From Labrys monachus (lineage in GTDB: Bacteria; Pseudomonadota; Alphaproteobacteria; Rhizobiales; Labraceae): a stretch of DNA of 64,000 bases. The stretch's first letter is position 1. Every line of letters starts with the position of its first letter. Made by a program: the position numbers and the translations under genes. Below, one piece after another: positions 1 through 8,869 of this stretch. Under the pieces are notes generated by a model. The model saw only the letters and a program-made list of their open reading frames with translations, was not told the origin of the DNA and made no database searches. The DNA lies in NCBI RefSeq assembly GCF_030814655.1, contig NZ_JAUSVK010000001.1, positions 5,711,001 through 5,775,000 on the forward strand. The letters run 5' to 3'.

Positions 1-293
1 TTTTCGATCAGGTCGCGCAGCGGATCGGGGCCGAGAGCGGAATAATCATAGATTTCGGCGACGCCGATCTCATAAGGGCCGACGCCGGCAAATTCACCGG
101 TGATGATCTTGCCGCCCAGCCGCTCGCTCGCTTCATAGATCGTAATCTTGCAGGCATTGCCGACTTTGGCGGCCAGGTGCCACGCCGTAAATAAACCTCC
201 GGGGCCTCCCCCAATGATCGCGACATTATACGGCGCAGACGTCGGCTTGACGGGTTTAAACTGGGATATATCGCTCATATTGTTCATCGCCAT
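1..293 (-). CDS. FAD/NAD(P)-binding oxidoreductase, N-terminal part (runs off the window)
   Basis: The minus strand reads open from an ATG at 293 to the window edge (about 97 residues). Near residue 25 it carries the dinucleotide-binding motif AIIGGGPGGLFTAWHL, followed by YEASERLGGKI, the usual signature of the FAD-binding Rossmann fold in amine-oxidase/phytoene-desaturase-like flavoproteins. The product is therefore probably a FAD-dependent oxidoreductase, but the catalytic domain lies outside the window and the substrate is unknown. ATGs at 293, 287 and 278 are possible starts; a GAGG box lies 5 to 11 bases before the first two. Codon use includes TTA, ATA and AAA, which are rare in the genes further right, and the flanking DNA is less GC-rich. 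A 15-bp palindrome lies about 50 bases upstream. Confidence 0.75.
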   Translation of the reverse strand, partial: MAMNNMSDISQFKPVKPTSAPYNVAIIGGGPGGLFTAWHLAAKVGNACKITIYEASERLGGKIITGEFAGVGPYEIGVAEIYDYSALGPDPLRDLIE

Positions 294-1100
294 GTCCCTC
301 GTGACGTCCGTGAGTACTGGACTATTCCACGCACATCGTGATCACACTGTGATCTGACCGTGATTCATCCAATTTTGCAGTGCGTTAATGCACAAAAGGA
401 TTCCGCAACCCACTCAGCGAAGGCGCCCAAGGTCTTTTTTGAGTTAGAATACCTCCTCCTACCCGGGAGGGAGCGCAGTTTCAACAATATTTTTTCTACA
501 TTAAATCAAATTACCGCATTTCCCAAAGTGAGCTCCGCTCAATAACCTAGGGTAATATTTTTAGATAAAGCTTGTTGATGATCCGAGTATAACTTGTAAT
601 TTAGTGATATATCAGCCTATTTTCAATGAACTTCGGCGACGGCGCCACGATTTCAGGCGTCGAAACTTCAAATGTAGGCCTGATGCTGCTCGAAATGAGG
701 CATCTGACGGGCAGAGGAATAAAGGCAGCCCTATCGTATGTATTATGATTTATTATGACACAGGCCGTACATTTTGCACATTTACGCCGCATCTGAGGCG
801 GAAAAAACACCTTCGTGGGCCGGCCACATCCTATTTGAGGTATCATAGTAGGTCATATTTCGACGCGGCTGAGCCTCCGGGCCCTTTCCCTTGCGTCAAG
901 CGCGGACGAAAACATCGGAAATTGAGGCATTTTCTTGTTCTTGTGTGTCCCTTCGGCCACAATTTCGGACCCGGCTGTCGGGGAGATCGCCGGCGAGGCC
1001 GCCTTTCCCACGGCCGCGCAGCGACGCCATGCCGCCAGGGCAGCGGGCCGAACGCCTGGCTGAGTCGGCCGGCGGCGCGGCGCCGGCGCGTCCGCGACCG
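294..1100. other. Long intergenic stretch, no convincing gene
   Basis: About 800 bases with no recognisable gene. The part up to roughly 850 is much less GC-rich than the rest of the window. A 40-codon reading frame at 626-748 (plus strand) looks somewhat protein-like (MNFGDGATISGVETSNVGLM at its start) but has no ribosome-binding site and no recognised family. Longer open frames from 604 across 1470 are out-of-frame shadows of the DUF2189 gene. From about 850 to 1100 the DNA is GC-rich and featureless. Confidence 0.5.
340..354. promoter_or_regulatory. Perfect 15-bp palindrome upstream of the flavoprotein gene
   Basis: GATCACACTGTGATC is a perfect inverted repeat (7-bp arms around one base), 47 bases upstream of the flavoprotein start. 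GTGAT recurs just downstream at 359-363, giving three GTGAT steps. The position fits an operator for a dimeric regulator. The half-site resembles the TGTGA of CRP/FNR-like proteins, but the spacing does not match their TGTGA-N6-TCACA site. Confidence 0.4.
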
Positions 1101-1961
1101 TCAGCCGACGGTGCTCCGGTACAGATGCCACGTCGCATGGCCAAGCACCGGCATCACGACGATGAGGCCGAGGAGCAGCGGGAGGGAGCCGACCACCAGC
1201 GCACAGGCAACGATGAAGCCCCAGGCCAGCATCGGACCCGGATTGGTCCTGGCTACCTCCACCGATGTGCGGACCGCCGTGGCCACCCGGATCCGGCGGT
1301 CGAGCAGCATCGGAAACGACACCGCACCGATGGCCAGCACGAGAAGGGCGAACAGGAAGCCGACGCCGATGCCCGTCACCATCATCGCCCAACCGGCTCC
1401 GGTGGTGAAGACGTCGGAGACGAACGCCGCGATCGAGACCGGGACGGCCGGCCCGAGCGTCGCGCGGTAGAGCAGCGCCGCCGCGCCGATCCAGGCGGCG
1501 AAGATCAGCGCCAGCAGGAGGCTCAGGCCCAGAATGGCGCCGAAGGACGGTGAGCGGCAGACATCGAGCGTATGCGCCCAGGTCACCTCCAGCCCGCGCT
1601 CCCGCCGCCGGCTCATCTCGTAGAGGCCGATCGCGGCCACCGGCCCGAGCAGGGCGAAGCCCGAGACGAGCGGAAAGATCAGCGGCAGCATGCCGTTGCC
1701 GAGCGCGAGCTGGCCCAGGACAAGGCCGGCGAGCGGATAGATCAGGCCGATGAAGACGACATCGGTGCGATAGGCGCCGAAATCGGCGAAGCCCTTGGCG
1801 AGCGCGCGCCCGAGATCGCCGTAGTCGATACGACGCACGACCGGGGAGGCCGTGTCGAAGTCCGCCGCCGGGCGGTGGAGGGTCTGCCCGATGCCGCCGA
1901 CGCCATGCGCCGTGGTCCGGACCGCGTCGATGCCCCATTCAACAGGATTTCTGATCGTCAT
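1101..1961 (-). CDS. DUF2189 family multi-pass membrane protein
   Basis: The 286-residue product has a short polar N-terminus (MTIRNPVEWG...) and then five to six hydrophobic segments, among them VVFIGLIYPLAGLVLGQLAL, a segment around FGAILGLSLLLALIFAAWIG and one near the C-terminus (FIVACALVVGSLPLLLGLIV). The conserved stretch VTWAHTLDVCRSPSFGAI and the overall layout match the DUF2189 family of predicted inner-membrane proteins, whose function is unknown. The frame is open further upstream, but ATG 1961 is chosen because GGGAGTAGGGAC lies directly before it and the family normally begins at this point. The gene stands alone on the minus strand with about 800 bases of non-coding DNA downstream. 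Confidence 0.85.
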   Translation of the reverse strand: MTIRNPVEWGIDAVRTTAHGVGGIGQTLHRPAADFDTASPVVRRIDYGDLGRALAKGFADFGAYRTDVVFIGLIYPLAGLVLGQLALGNGMLPLIFPLVSGFALLGPVAAIGLYEMSRRRERGLEVTWAHTLDVCRSPSFGAILGLSLLLALIFAAWIGAAALLYRATLGPAVPVSIAAFVSDVFTTGAGWAMMVTGIGVGFLFALLVLAIGAVSFPMLLDRRIRVATAVRTSVEVARTNPGPMLAWGFIVACALVVGSLPLLLGLIVVMPVLGHATWHLYRSTVG

Positions 1962-2199
1962 GTCCCTACTCCCGAAATGGCTTCGAGAGGCCGCGGCCGC
2001 GTGAGGGCGCTCGACTTCAGGGCCAGTCACGACGTAACGCGCCCCATGGACGGTCACTCTACGCTTCCTGTGCGGGAATGTCAGCCGCGAACAAGCAAAG
2101 GCAAGCAGAGCCGCGGCTTTCAGCCGGCCATGGACGCGCGAATATTCAGGGGCATGGCGCGGGCGCGGCGGACGGGCTCATCGTCCTGCCCCCCGTGCT

Positions 2200-3051
2200 T
2201 CAGAACAGCCGCATGAAGACGAGGCCGAGCAGGATCAGGAAGGCGGAGACGCCGCGCACCGGCGTCAGCGGTTCCTTGAGGAAGAGCACGGCGATGATGC
2301 CGCCGAACAGCACGCTCGTCTCGCGCGTGGCGGCGACCAGCGCGATGGGCGCGACCGTCATCGCCCAGATCACGATCCAGTAGGCGGCCAGCGACATCGC
2401 CCCGCCGGCAAAGCCCGGCACGACGAAGCGCAGCGCCGGCCGGATGCCCGACAATCCCTTGCGCCAAAGGCAGATCGCCAGCATGGGATAGGCGTCGACC
2501 GCGAACAGGGCCGCCGCATAGGCGTTGGGACCGCCCGCGGCCCGCGCGCCGATGCCGTCGGCGACGGTGTAGAGCGAGATGGTGGCCGCCGTCAGCAAGG
2601 CGTAGACGATCGCCGCGCGGCTCGGCACCAGCGCCGAACGCTGGCCCTTCAGCGAAATCAGCAGCACGCCGAGGCCGAGCAGCACGATGCCGATCAGATT
2701 GCCGGGGCTGACCGGGTCATGGACGATGAACAGCGAGATCAGCGCCGTCACCAGCGGGGCGGCGCCGCGGGCGATCGGATAGATCTGGCCCATGTCGGCC
2801 CGGCGATAGGCTTCGGCGAGGAACAGGTAGTAGCCGAGATGAAGGAAGGTGGAGAGGGCGATCCACGGCCATGCCGCGCCGGCCGGCAGCCCGGTGATCG
2901 CCAGGGCCGGCAGGGCGATGATGGCACAGGAGACGCAGATCAGCGTCATCGCCAGGAAGGGGTCGAGCTTGATCTTGACCAGGGCGTTCCAGCCGGCATG
3001 CAGGGCGGCTGCGGCCAGCACGGCGAGGAAGACCGTAAGAGGGAGATGCAT
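2200..3051 (-). CDS. EamA family (DMT superfamily) transporter
   Basis: This 283-residue membrane protein has about ten hydrophobic helices in two related halves, as expected for the EamA domain pair of drug/metabolite transporters. The first half runs from LTVFLAVLAAAALHAGWNAL to about residue 135, and the second half, from about residue 145, ends in LVAATRETSVLFGGIIAVLF and FLILLGLVFMRLF. Such proteins export metabolites or amino acids, but the substrate cannot be predicted. Length is normal for the family. It diverges from an FMN reductase gene, and the 254-base interval between them contains a TGACA-N6-TGTCA inverted repeat. Downstream, an AGCCGCG/CGCGGCT inverted repeat (2083-2118) could form a weak stem-loop. 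Confidence 0.9.
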   Translation of the reverse strand: MHLPLTVFLAVLAAAALHAGWNALVKIKLDPFLAMTLICVSCAIIALPALAITGLPAGAAWPWIALSTFLHLGYYLFLAEAYRRADMGQIYPIARGAAPLVTALISLFIVHDPVSPGNLIGIVLLGLGVLLISLKGQRSALVPSRAAIVYALLTAATISLYTVADGIGARAAGGPNAYAAALFAVDAYPMLAICLWRKGLSGIRPALRFVVPGFAGGAMSLAAYWIVIWAMTVAPIALVAATRETSVLFGGIIAVLFLKEPLTPVRGVSAFLILLGLVFMRLF

Positions 3052-3180
3052 CGGGCAGGCTTCACGACAATCAGGGTGCGCCCGGCGGGCTGGCGGGGCC
3101 GGAGCGCGGGCCGGACGCCCGTCCGCCTGCGCGCAGCCACGTCTAAACCCGAAGCGTCTTCAAGGGCTTCATTGGCATTA

Positions 3181-3196
3181 TGACAGATTGATGTCA
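3181..3196. promoter_or_regulatory. Inverted repeat TGACA-N6-TGTCA in divergent promoter interval
   Basis: A perfect 5+5 inverted repeat with a 6-base spacer lies between the divergent EamA transporter (start 3051) and FMN reductase (start 3306). The position suits a shared operator, but such a short repeat can occur by chance. Confidence 0.3.
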
Positions 3197-3305
3197 AAGA
3201 CCGATGAGGCGCTGCAGCCGCGCCTTGGCGATATCGGGCGGCGAAGCGTGGCGCGGATCGGCGATTCGCGTTAGATCGCCCCCGCCCTTCCTCGAGCGCG
3301 TGCCC

Positions 3306-3839
3306 ATGATCCGCCTTCTCGCCCTCTCCGGGAGCCTTCGGGCCCGGTCCTCCAACGGCGCGCTTCTGGAGGCCGCCGCCCTGCTGGCGCCTGCCGGCAT
3401 GCGCATCGAGCCGTTCGCGGGCATCGGCGCCCTGCCGCACTTCAACCCCGATCTCGAAGCCGGCGCGCTGCCGGACGCGGTCCGCGCCCTGCGCGAACGG
3501 GTCGGCGCCGCGGACGGGTTGCTGATCTCCTGCCCCGAATATGCGCGCGGCATTCCCGGCTCGTTCAAGAACGCGCTCGACTGGCTGGTGGGCGGGCCGG
3601 AATTCCCGGGCAAGCCGGTCGCGCTGTTCAACGCCTCGCCGCGCGCTTCCGACGCGCAGACGGCGCTGCGCCTGGTGCTGCGCACGATGTCCGGCCGGGT
3701 TGTGGAGGAAGCCTCGCTGACGGTGCCCCTGCTCGCCGCCGGCCTCGACGGGGAGGCGATCGCGGCGCAGGCCGGGATCGCGGCGGCGATCGTTGCCTCC
3801 CTCCAGGCCTTCGCCCGGGCGATACCGGCGCCCGAATGA
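3306..3839 (+). CDS. NADPH-dependent FMN reductase family protein
   Basis: The 177-residue protein begins MIRLLALSGSLRARSSNGAL, the phosphate-binding loop of the flavodoxin-like NADPH-dependent FMN reductase family. It continues with LLISCPEYARGIPGSFKNAL, the conserved stretch over the flavin ring, and then DWLVGGPEFPGKPVALFNAS. Members are soluble dimeric flavoproteins that reduce flavins, quinones, chromate or azo compounds using NAD(P)H. Length is typical of the family. It stands alone on the plus strand and converges on the transglutaminase-like gene with a gap of only 16 bases. The physiological electron acceptor is unknown. Confidence 0.9.
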   Translation: MIRLLALSGSLRARSSNGALLEAAALLAPAGMRIEPFAGIGALPHFNPDLEAGALPDAVRALRERVGAADGLLISCPEYARGIPGSFKNALDWLVGGPEFPGKPVALFNASPRASDAQTALRLVLRTMSGRVVEEASLTVPLLAAGLDGEAIAAQAGIAAAIVASLQAFARAIPAPE

Positions 3840-3855
3840 CGGGCCCGGATCCGGA

Positions 3856-4689
3856 TTACGCCACGGCGCGCATGGCCTGGGCTTCCGGCACCTCCTCGGT
3901 GATCACTTCGAAACGGCCGAGGCTATGCTGGCCGTAGGAATGGATCATCGGGATGTCGGCGGCGTCCCGGCCCCGCGCGAGCAGGATACGGCCGATTCGC
4001 GGCTGGTTGTGGCGGGCGTCGAACGTGTACCAGCGGCCGTCGAGATAGGCCTCGAACCACGCGTTGAAATCCATGGGATCGGGATTGAACGGCACGCCAA
4101 TGTCGCCGAGATAGCCGTTGCAGTAGCGCGCGGGGATATTGAGGCACCGGCAGAGGGTGACGGCGAGGTGGTTGAAATCGCGGCACACGCCGACGCGCTC
4201 CTGGAACGCGCCCACGGCGGTGCGGGTGGGGGAGGCCAGGGCGTAATCGAAGCGCAGATGCCCCTGCACGAAATCGCAGATCGCCTGCACCCTGGCCCAG
4301 CCGCCTTCGATCCAGCCGAAATTCTGCCAGGCGAAGGCGGCCATCAGATCGGTCTCGCAATAGCGGCTGGCGGTGAGATATTGCAGCGTCTCGTCGGGCA
4401 GGTCGGCGACCGGCGTCTGCGGCAGGGTGGGGAACACCGGGTCCGGAAGGCCGCCGTCGCGGATCAGGCCCTCGCGGCGCAGCGATACCGTGCCGCCGTC
4501 GAGATCGATGCGACGGCAGAAATTGCCGTGGGCATCGAAGAAGGTGCGGGCCCGGCGGGCCTGGCCATAGGGATAGCTCGTTTCCGAAACGATGTCGCTC
4601 CACCGGTCGGGATGGACGTCCATCACTGTGACCAGCGTCGACGGCTGGAAGAAATCGAGATCGATGTTGAAGCCGTAACGGATGAGCAT
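3856..4689 (-). CDS. Transglutaminase-like cysteine peptidase family protein
   Basis: The 277-residue product has an N-terminal beta-rich region and then a transglutaminase-like core. The presumed nucleophile is Cys169 in ERVGVCRDFNHLAVTLCRCL. The segment MDFNAWFEAYLDGRWYTFDA follows and ends in ARHN. In typical members the second catalytic residue is the His of an HAW motif; here that position is Asn209 (FNAW), while His227 of ARHN is present, so the active site may be rearranged. Bacterial members often act as peptidases or amidases. ATG 4689 is preceded by GAGGATCCC, a good ribosome-binding site. The gene lies downstream of ahcY on the same strand, but a 283-base gap with a strong stem-loop separates them. 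Confidence 0.85.
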   Translation of the reverse strand: MLIRYGFNIDLDFFQPSTLVTVMDVHPDRWSDIVSETSYPYGQARRARTFFDAHGNFCRRIDLDGGTVSLRREGLIRDGGLPDPVFPTLPQTPVADLPDETLQYLTASRYCETDLMAAFAWQNFGWIEGGWARVQAICDFVQGHLRFDYALASPTRTAVGAFQERVGVCRDFNHLAVTLCRCLNIPARYCNGYLGDIGVPFNPDPMDFNAWFEAYLDGRWYTFDARHNQPRIGRILLARGRDAADIPMIHSYGQHSLGRFEVITEEVPEAQAMRAVA

Positions 4690-4899
4690 GGGATCCTCGC
4701 TGGCGAGCCCGGCAAGGAAGCACATCCCGGCCGCGCATAAGCACGGCTTCGGGCCTGGATGTCTGCAGGAAGCAACGGCCGATCCGCAGCCAAGCAACGC
4801 CGCCCGGCCCGCCTTGTTCCCGGCGGCGCGACGGCGAGGGACAGCCATGCGTCCGCAGGCATGCTGCAGGCCGCGAGGAAGGGGCCATTCCCCTCGTTT

Positions 4900-4924
4900 C
4901 GAAAGGCGCGGCGCGCGCCTTTCG
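4900..4924 (-). terminator. Stem-loop downstream of ahcY
   Basis: CGAAAGGCGCG and CGCGCCTTTCG form a perfect 11-bp stem with a 3-base loop, about 50 bases past the ahcY stop. There is no U-run beyond the T's inside the stem, so it is a terminator-like hairpin rather than a canonical intrinsic terminator. Confidence 0.55.
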
Positions 4925-4972
4925 CTTCTTGCGCGTTCCGGCAAGCGGGAACGCCGACGGGCCGGCTCGCCG

Positions 4973-6373
<1,401 letters not shown>

Positions 6374-6428
6374 CGGTGCGATCCTGATTCAATGCCCGGG
6401 CGTCTAGCACAGGCGGCACGCAACGACA

Positions 6429-6452
6429 ATAAGGATATAAGGATTTCTTTAT
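6429..6452 (-). promoter_or_regulatory. Candidate operator/promoter element of ahcY
   Basis: An AT-rich block holds a tandem octamer, ATAAGGAT twice (6429-6436, 6437-6444). The second copy continues into the imperfect palindrome ATAAGGATTTCTTTAT (6437-6452), in which 6 of 8 base pairs match. It lies 56 to 79 bases upstream of ahcY. ArsR-type SahR repressors are known to control ahcY in some Proteobacteria; calling this a SahR site is only a guess from position and symmetry. Confidence 0.35.
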
Positions 6453-6454
6453 GT

Positions 6455-6479
6455 GAGGGGCGATCGGCGATCGCCCCTC
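6455..6479 (-). terminator. Perfect 11-bp stem-loop downstream of the YidB gene
   Basis: GAGGGGCGATC and GATCGCCCCTC pair perfectly around a GGC loop, 12 bases past the YidB stop codon and upstream of ahcY. No U-run follows on the minus strand. It probably marks the transcript end between two separately expressed genes. Confidence 0.55.
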
Positions 6480-6491
6480 CGCGTCCGCGCG

Positions 6492-6959
6492 CTACTGCCC
6501 GACCTCGTTCGGCGTCGGCAGGCGCCCGTTGGGCGTCAGGTTGTGGATGATGTTGGGCAGGTTCTGCGCGAGCTGGTTCAAAAGGTCCTGCTCGTTGATG
6601 CCGGCCTTTTGCGCGAGGTCGGAGATCGTCTGCGAACCGAGGACCTGGCCGAGCGTGCCCGGCTGGATCGGCGCGTTCTGGCCATTGCCGATCCAGGAAT
6701 CGATGACGTTGCCGTGCCCGGCCTGCTGGAAGCGCTCGAGCAGCCCGCCGAGCCCGCCGAGCAGGCCCCCGCCCTGGTCCGCAGCGGACGGCTGCGGGAC
6801 GGGCGGCGAGGCCGGCGCCGGAGCGGGCGCCGGGGCCGGCGCGCCGTCATTGCCGTGAAGATATTTGGCCAGGAGCAGGGCGCCGGCCGCGATGATCAGC
6901 GGCTTGGCCAGGTTGCCGCCCGGGGCGGCCTTGTTGAGCGCATCGTCGAAAAAGCCCAT
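6492..6959 (-). CDS. YidB family protein
   Basis: The 155-residue protein starts MGFFDDALNKAAPGG, has a short hydrophobic stretch (AKPLIIAAGALLLAKYL) and then an Ala-Pro linker at about residues 40-57. The C-terminal part is rich in Gly and Gln, with GGLLGGLGGLLERFQQAGHG, IDSWIGNGQNAPIQPGTLGQ and a segment ending NQLAQNLPNIIHNLTPNG. This matches the YidB/DUF937 family; its cellular role is unclear, although the fold is related to homeodomain-like helices. ATG 6959 is preferred over ATG 6965 because the GAGGAG box lies directly against 6965 but 6 bases before 6959. A GGAAT-N16-CGTT sequence upstream suggests stress-sigma control. Confidence 0.85.
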   Translation of the reverse strand: MGFFDDALNKAAPGGNLAKPLIIAAGALLLAKYLHGNDGAPAPAPAPAPASPPVPQPSAADQGGGLLGGLGGLLERFQQAGHGNVIDSWIGNGQNAPIQPGTLGQVLGSQTISDLAQKAGINEQDLLNQLAQNLPNIIHNLTPNGRLPTPNEVGQ

Positions 6960-7035
6960 TTGCATCTCCTCGTCTCGCGTCGCAAGTCGCGACCGCCTTG
7001 CCCGCTCACTATACTGCATCCCTGCTCCGGCTCAT

Positions 7036-7060
7036 AACGACATCGAGACGACGAAATTCC
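7036..7060 (-). promoter_or_regulatory. EcfG-like promoter candidate upstream of the YidB gene
   Basis: Read on the minus strand, GGAAT, a 16-base spacer and CGTT lie 77 to 101 bases before the YidB start. The alphaproteobacterial EcfG general-stress consensus is GGAAC-N16-CGTT, so there is one mismatch in the -35 box. Membrane-stress proteins of the YidB and GlsB kind are plausible stress-regulon members, but this is inference. Confidence 0.35.
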
Positions 7061-7172
7061 CGCCGACCTCACCTTGCGTTACGACAGTTCGGACTTGCGA
7101 AAAGAATTTACTCGCCTACCATCCGCGCACACAAGCATCCGGAGGCACATCCGGGATAAGGGAGGAACCATC

Positions 7173-7427
7173 ATGTCTTGGATCGCGTGGATCATACTCG
7201 GCCTGATCGCCGGCTTCATCGGCAGCAAGATCGTGAACAGGACCGGCGCGGGCGTGCTGATCGACATCGTGATCGGCATCGTCGGCGCGCTCATCGGGGG
7301 CTATATCAGCACCAATTTCCTCGGTGGCCCGCCGGTCACCGGCGTCAATTTCACCAGCCTGCTGATCGCGGTCGCCGGCTCGATCATCCTCCTGTTGATC
7401 TACAACGCCGTCGCCCGGCGCACCTGA
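7173..7427 (+). CDS. GlsB/YeaQ/YmgE family stress-response membrane protein
   Basis: The 84-residue protein is almost wholly hydrophobic: MSWIAWIILGLIAGFIGSKI, then GAGVLIDIVIGIVGALIGGY, and a third helix LLIAVAGSIILLLIYNAVAR. Three helices with Gly-rich packing motifs are diagnostic of the GlsB/YeaQ/YmgE family, small inner-membrane proteins often induced by stress. GGGAGGAACC lies 3 to 12 bases before the ATG. It is a single-gene unit, ending in a strong intrinsic terminator, and diverges from the YidB gene. The mechanism of the family is not known. Confidence 0.92.
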   Translation: MSWIAWIILGLIAGFIGSKIVNRTGAGVLIDIVIGIVGALIGGYISTNFLGGPPVTGVNFTSLLIAVAGSIILLLIYNAVARRT

Positions 7428-7449
7428 CGCCGCGGCTTCGAAATTCGAC

Positions 7450-7477
7450 AAGGCCGGTCTCGCGACCGGCCTTTTTT
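7450..7477 (+). terminator. Rho-independent terminator after the GlsB-like gene
   Basis: AGGCCGGT and ACCGGCCT form an 8-bp stem with loop CTCGCG, followed directly by a run of T's. It lies 23 bases past the stop at 7427 and is the clearest intrinsic terminator in the window. Confidence 0.9.
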
Positions 7478-7522
7478 GTTGCTAAAGCACGCCGACGACC
7501 GAACAGAGGAGACGACGCAGGC

Positions 7523-8812
7523 ATGACGGATCCGATCCGCGCCCACCGCAACATTCTCGACGCCGTGTTCAGCGAAGCGGTGGCCGCGGCCCATCCCGCC
7601 GGCTGCCTCGTTCCCCATCTGCCGGCCCCGCCGGAGCGGGGACGCCTGATCCTTCTCGCCGCGGGCAAGGCGGCGGGCAGCATGGCCGAGACCGCCGAGG
7701 CGCATTATTCCGCGCTCGGCGTCGGCGGCGACCGGATCGAGGGCATCGCCGTCGCCCGCCACGGCTATGGGCGGCCGATGCGCTTCGTCCCGATGATCGA
7801 GGCGGGCCATCCGGTGCCGGACGCCGGCAGCGTGGAGGGCGCGCGGCGCGCCCTCGACCTCGCCGCCTCGGCCACGGCGGAGGACCTGGTGCTGGTGCTG
7901 CTCTCGGGCGGCGCCTCGGCCAATTGGGTGGCGCCCGCCGGCAGCCTGTCGCTCGACGACAAGCGGGCCATCACCCGGCATCTGCTGCGGTCCGGCGCGG
8001 CGATCGGCGAGATCAACGCCATCCGCAAGCACCTGTCGCGCATCAAGGGCGGACGCCTCGCCCGTGCCGCCTTCCCGGCCCGCCTGCTCACCCTCGCCAT
8101 CTCCGACGTGCCGGGGGACGATCCCTCGGTGATCGGGTCCGGCCCGACCGTGCCCGACCCGGTGACCAATGCCGAGGCGCTCGCCATCGCCGATCGCTAC
8201 GGGACGCCCCTCGGGGCGGCGAGGTCCCTATTCGCGGACCCGGCCAACGAGACGCCGAAGCCGGGCGACGCCATCTTCGCCAACACCGAGTACCGCATCG
8301 TCATGACGCCGGCGATGATGATCGACGCGGCGGCGAAGGCCGTGCGTGCCCGCGGCTATGAGCCGGTGCTCGTCGGCGCCGACGTCGAGGGCGAAGCGCG
8401 CGAGGTGGCCGCGACCCAGGCCTCGCTGGCCCGCGAGCTCAAGGCGGCCGGCCGGCGCGCGGCCCTGATCTCCGGGGGCGAATTGACGGTGACCATCGCC
8501 GGCCAGGGGCGCGGCGGGCCCAACCAGGAATATGCGCTGGCCCTGGCGCTGGCCCTCAAGGCCGAGAGCGGCATCAGCGCCCTCGCCGCCGACACCGACG
8601 GCACCGACGGCGGCGGCGGCCTCGCCACCGATCCGGCCGGGGCGGTCGTCGACGAGACCACGCTGGCCCGCGCCCGGGCGCAGGGCCTCGACGCGGCGGC
8701 CTTCCTCGCCGACAATGATTCCACCGGCTTCTTCGAGGCGCTCGGCGACCTCGTCGCCCCCGGCCCGACCTTCACCAACGTCAACGATCTCAGGATCGTG
8801 CTGGTGGGGTGA
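7523..8812 (+). CDS. Glycerate kinase, MOFRL family (glycerate 2-kinase / TtuD-GckA type)
   Basis: The 429-residue protein belongs to the DUF4147/MOFRL family, whose members phosphorylate D-glycerate to 2-phosphoglycerate and were long annotated as hydroxypyruvate reductase. Visible features in order: ILLAAGKAAGSMAETAEAHY-type glycine loop near residue 45 (LILLAAGKAAGSM), VLVLLSGGASANWVAPAG near 120, INAIRKHLSRIKGGRLARAA near 165, VPGDDPSVIGSGPTVPDP near 195, and the C-terminal MOFRL domain with ALISGGELTVTIAGQGRGGP and ADTDGTDGGGG. ATG 7523 is chosen because family homology begins there; the open frame extends further upstream through the terminator and the previous gene. It probably works in glyoxylate/serine or tartrate-type catabolism, but no pathway partner is adjacent. 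Confidence 0.92.
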   Translation: MTDPIRAHRNILDAVFSEAVAAAHPAGCLVPHLPAPPERGRLILLAAGKAAGSMAETAEAHYSALGVGGDRIEGIAVARHGYGRPMRFVPMIEAGHPVPDAGSVEGARRALDLAASATAEDLVLVLLSGGASANWVAPAGSLSLDDKRAITRHLLRSGAAIGEINAIRKHLSRIKGGRLARAAFPARLLTLAISDVPGDDPSVIGSGPTVPDPVTNAEALAIADRYGTPLGAARSLFADPANETPKPGDAIFANTEYRIVMTPAMMIDAAAKAVRARGYEPVLVGADVEGEAREVAATQASLARELKAAGRRAALISGGELTVTIAGQGRGGPNQEYALALALALKAESGISALAADTDGTDGGGGLATDPAGAVVDETTLARARAQGLDAAAFLADNDSTGFFEALGDLVAPGPTFTNVNDLRIVLVG

Positions 8813-8869
8813 GGCGCATCCGGCCTCGCCCTTCGGCGTCCCCCCAAGGGAGGAACGTGCGCCGCCCTC

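Noticed and set aside
604-1470. Plus-strand frame of 288 codons near the left edge
   Set aside because: It overlaps the DUF2189 gene on the other strand, has no ribosome-binding site and no recognisable domain.
6374-6491. SAH or SAM riboswitch before ahcY
   Set aside because: No matching conserved core or pseudoknot could be recognised in the short AT-rich leader; the only strong hairpin belongs to the end of the preceding gene.
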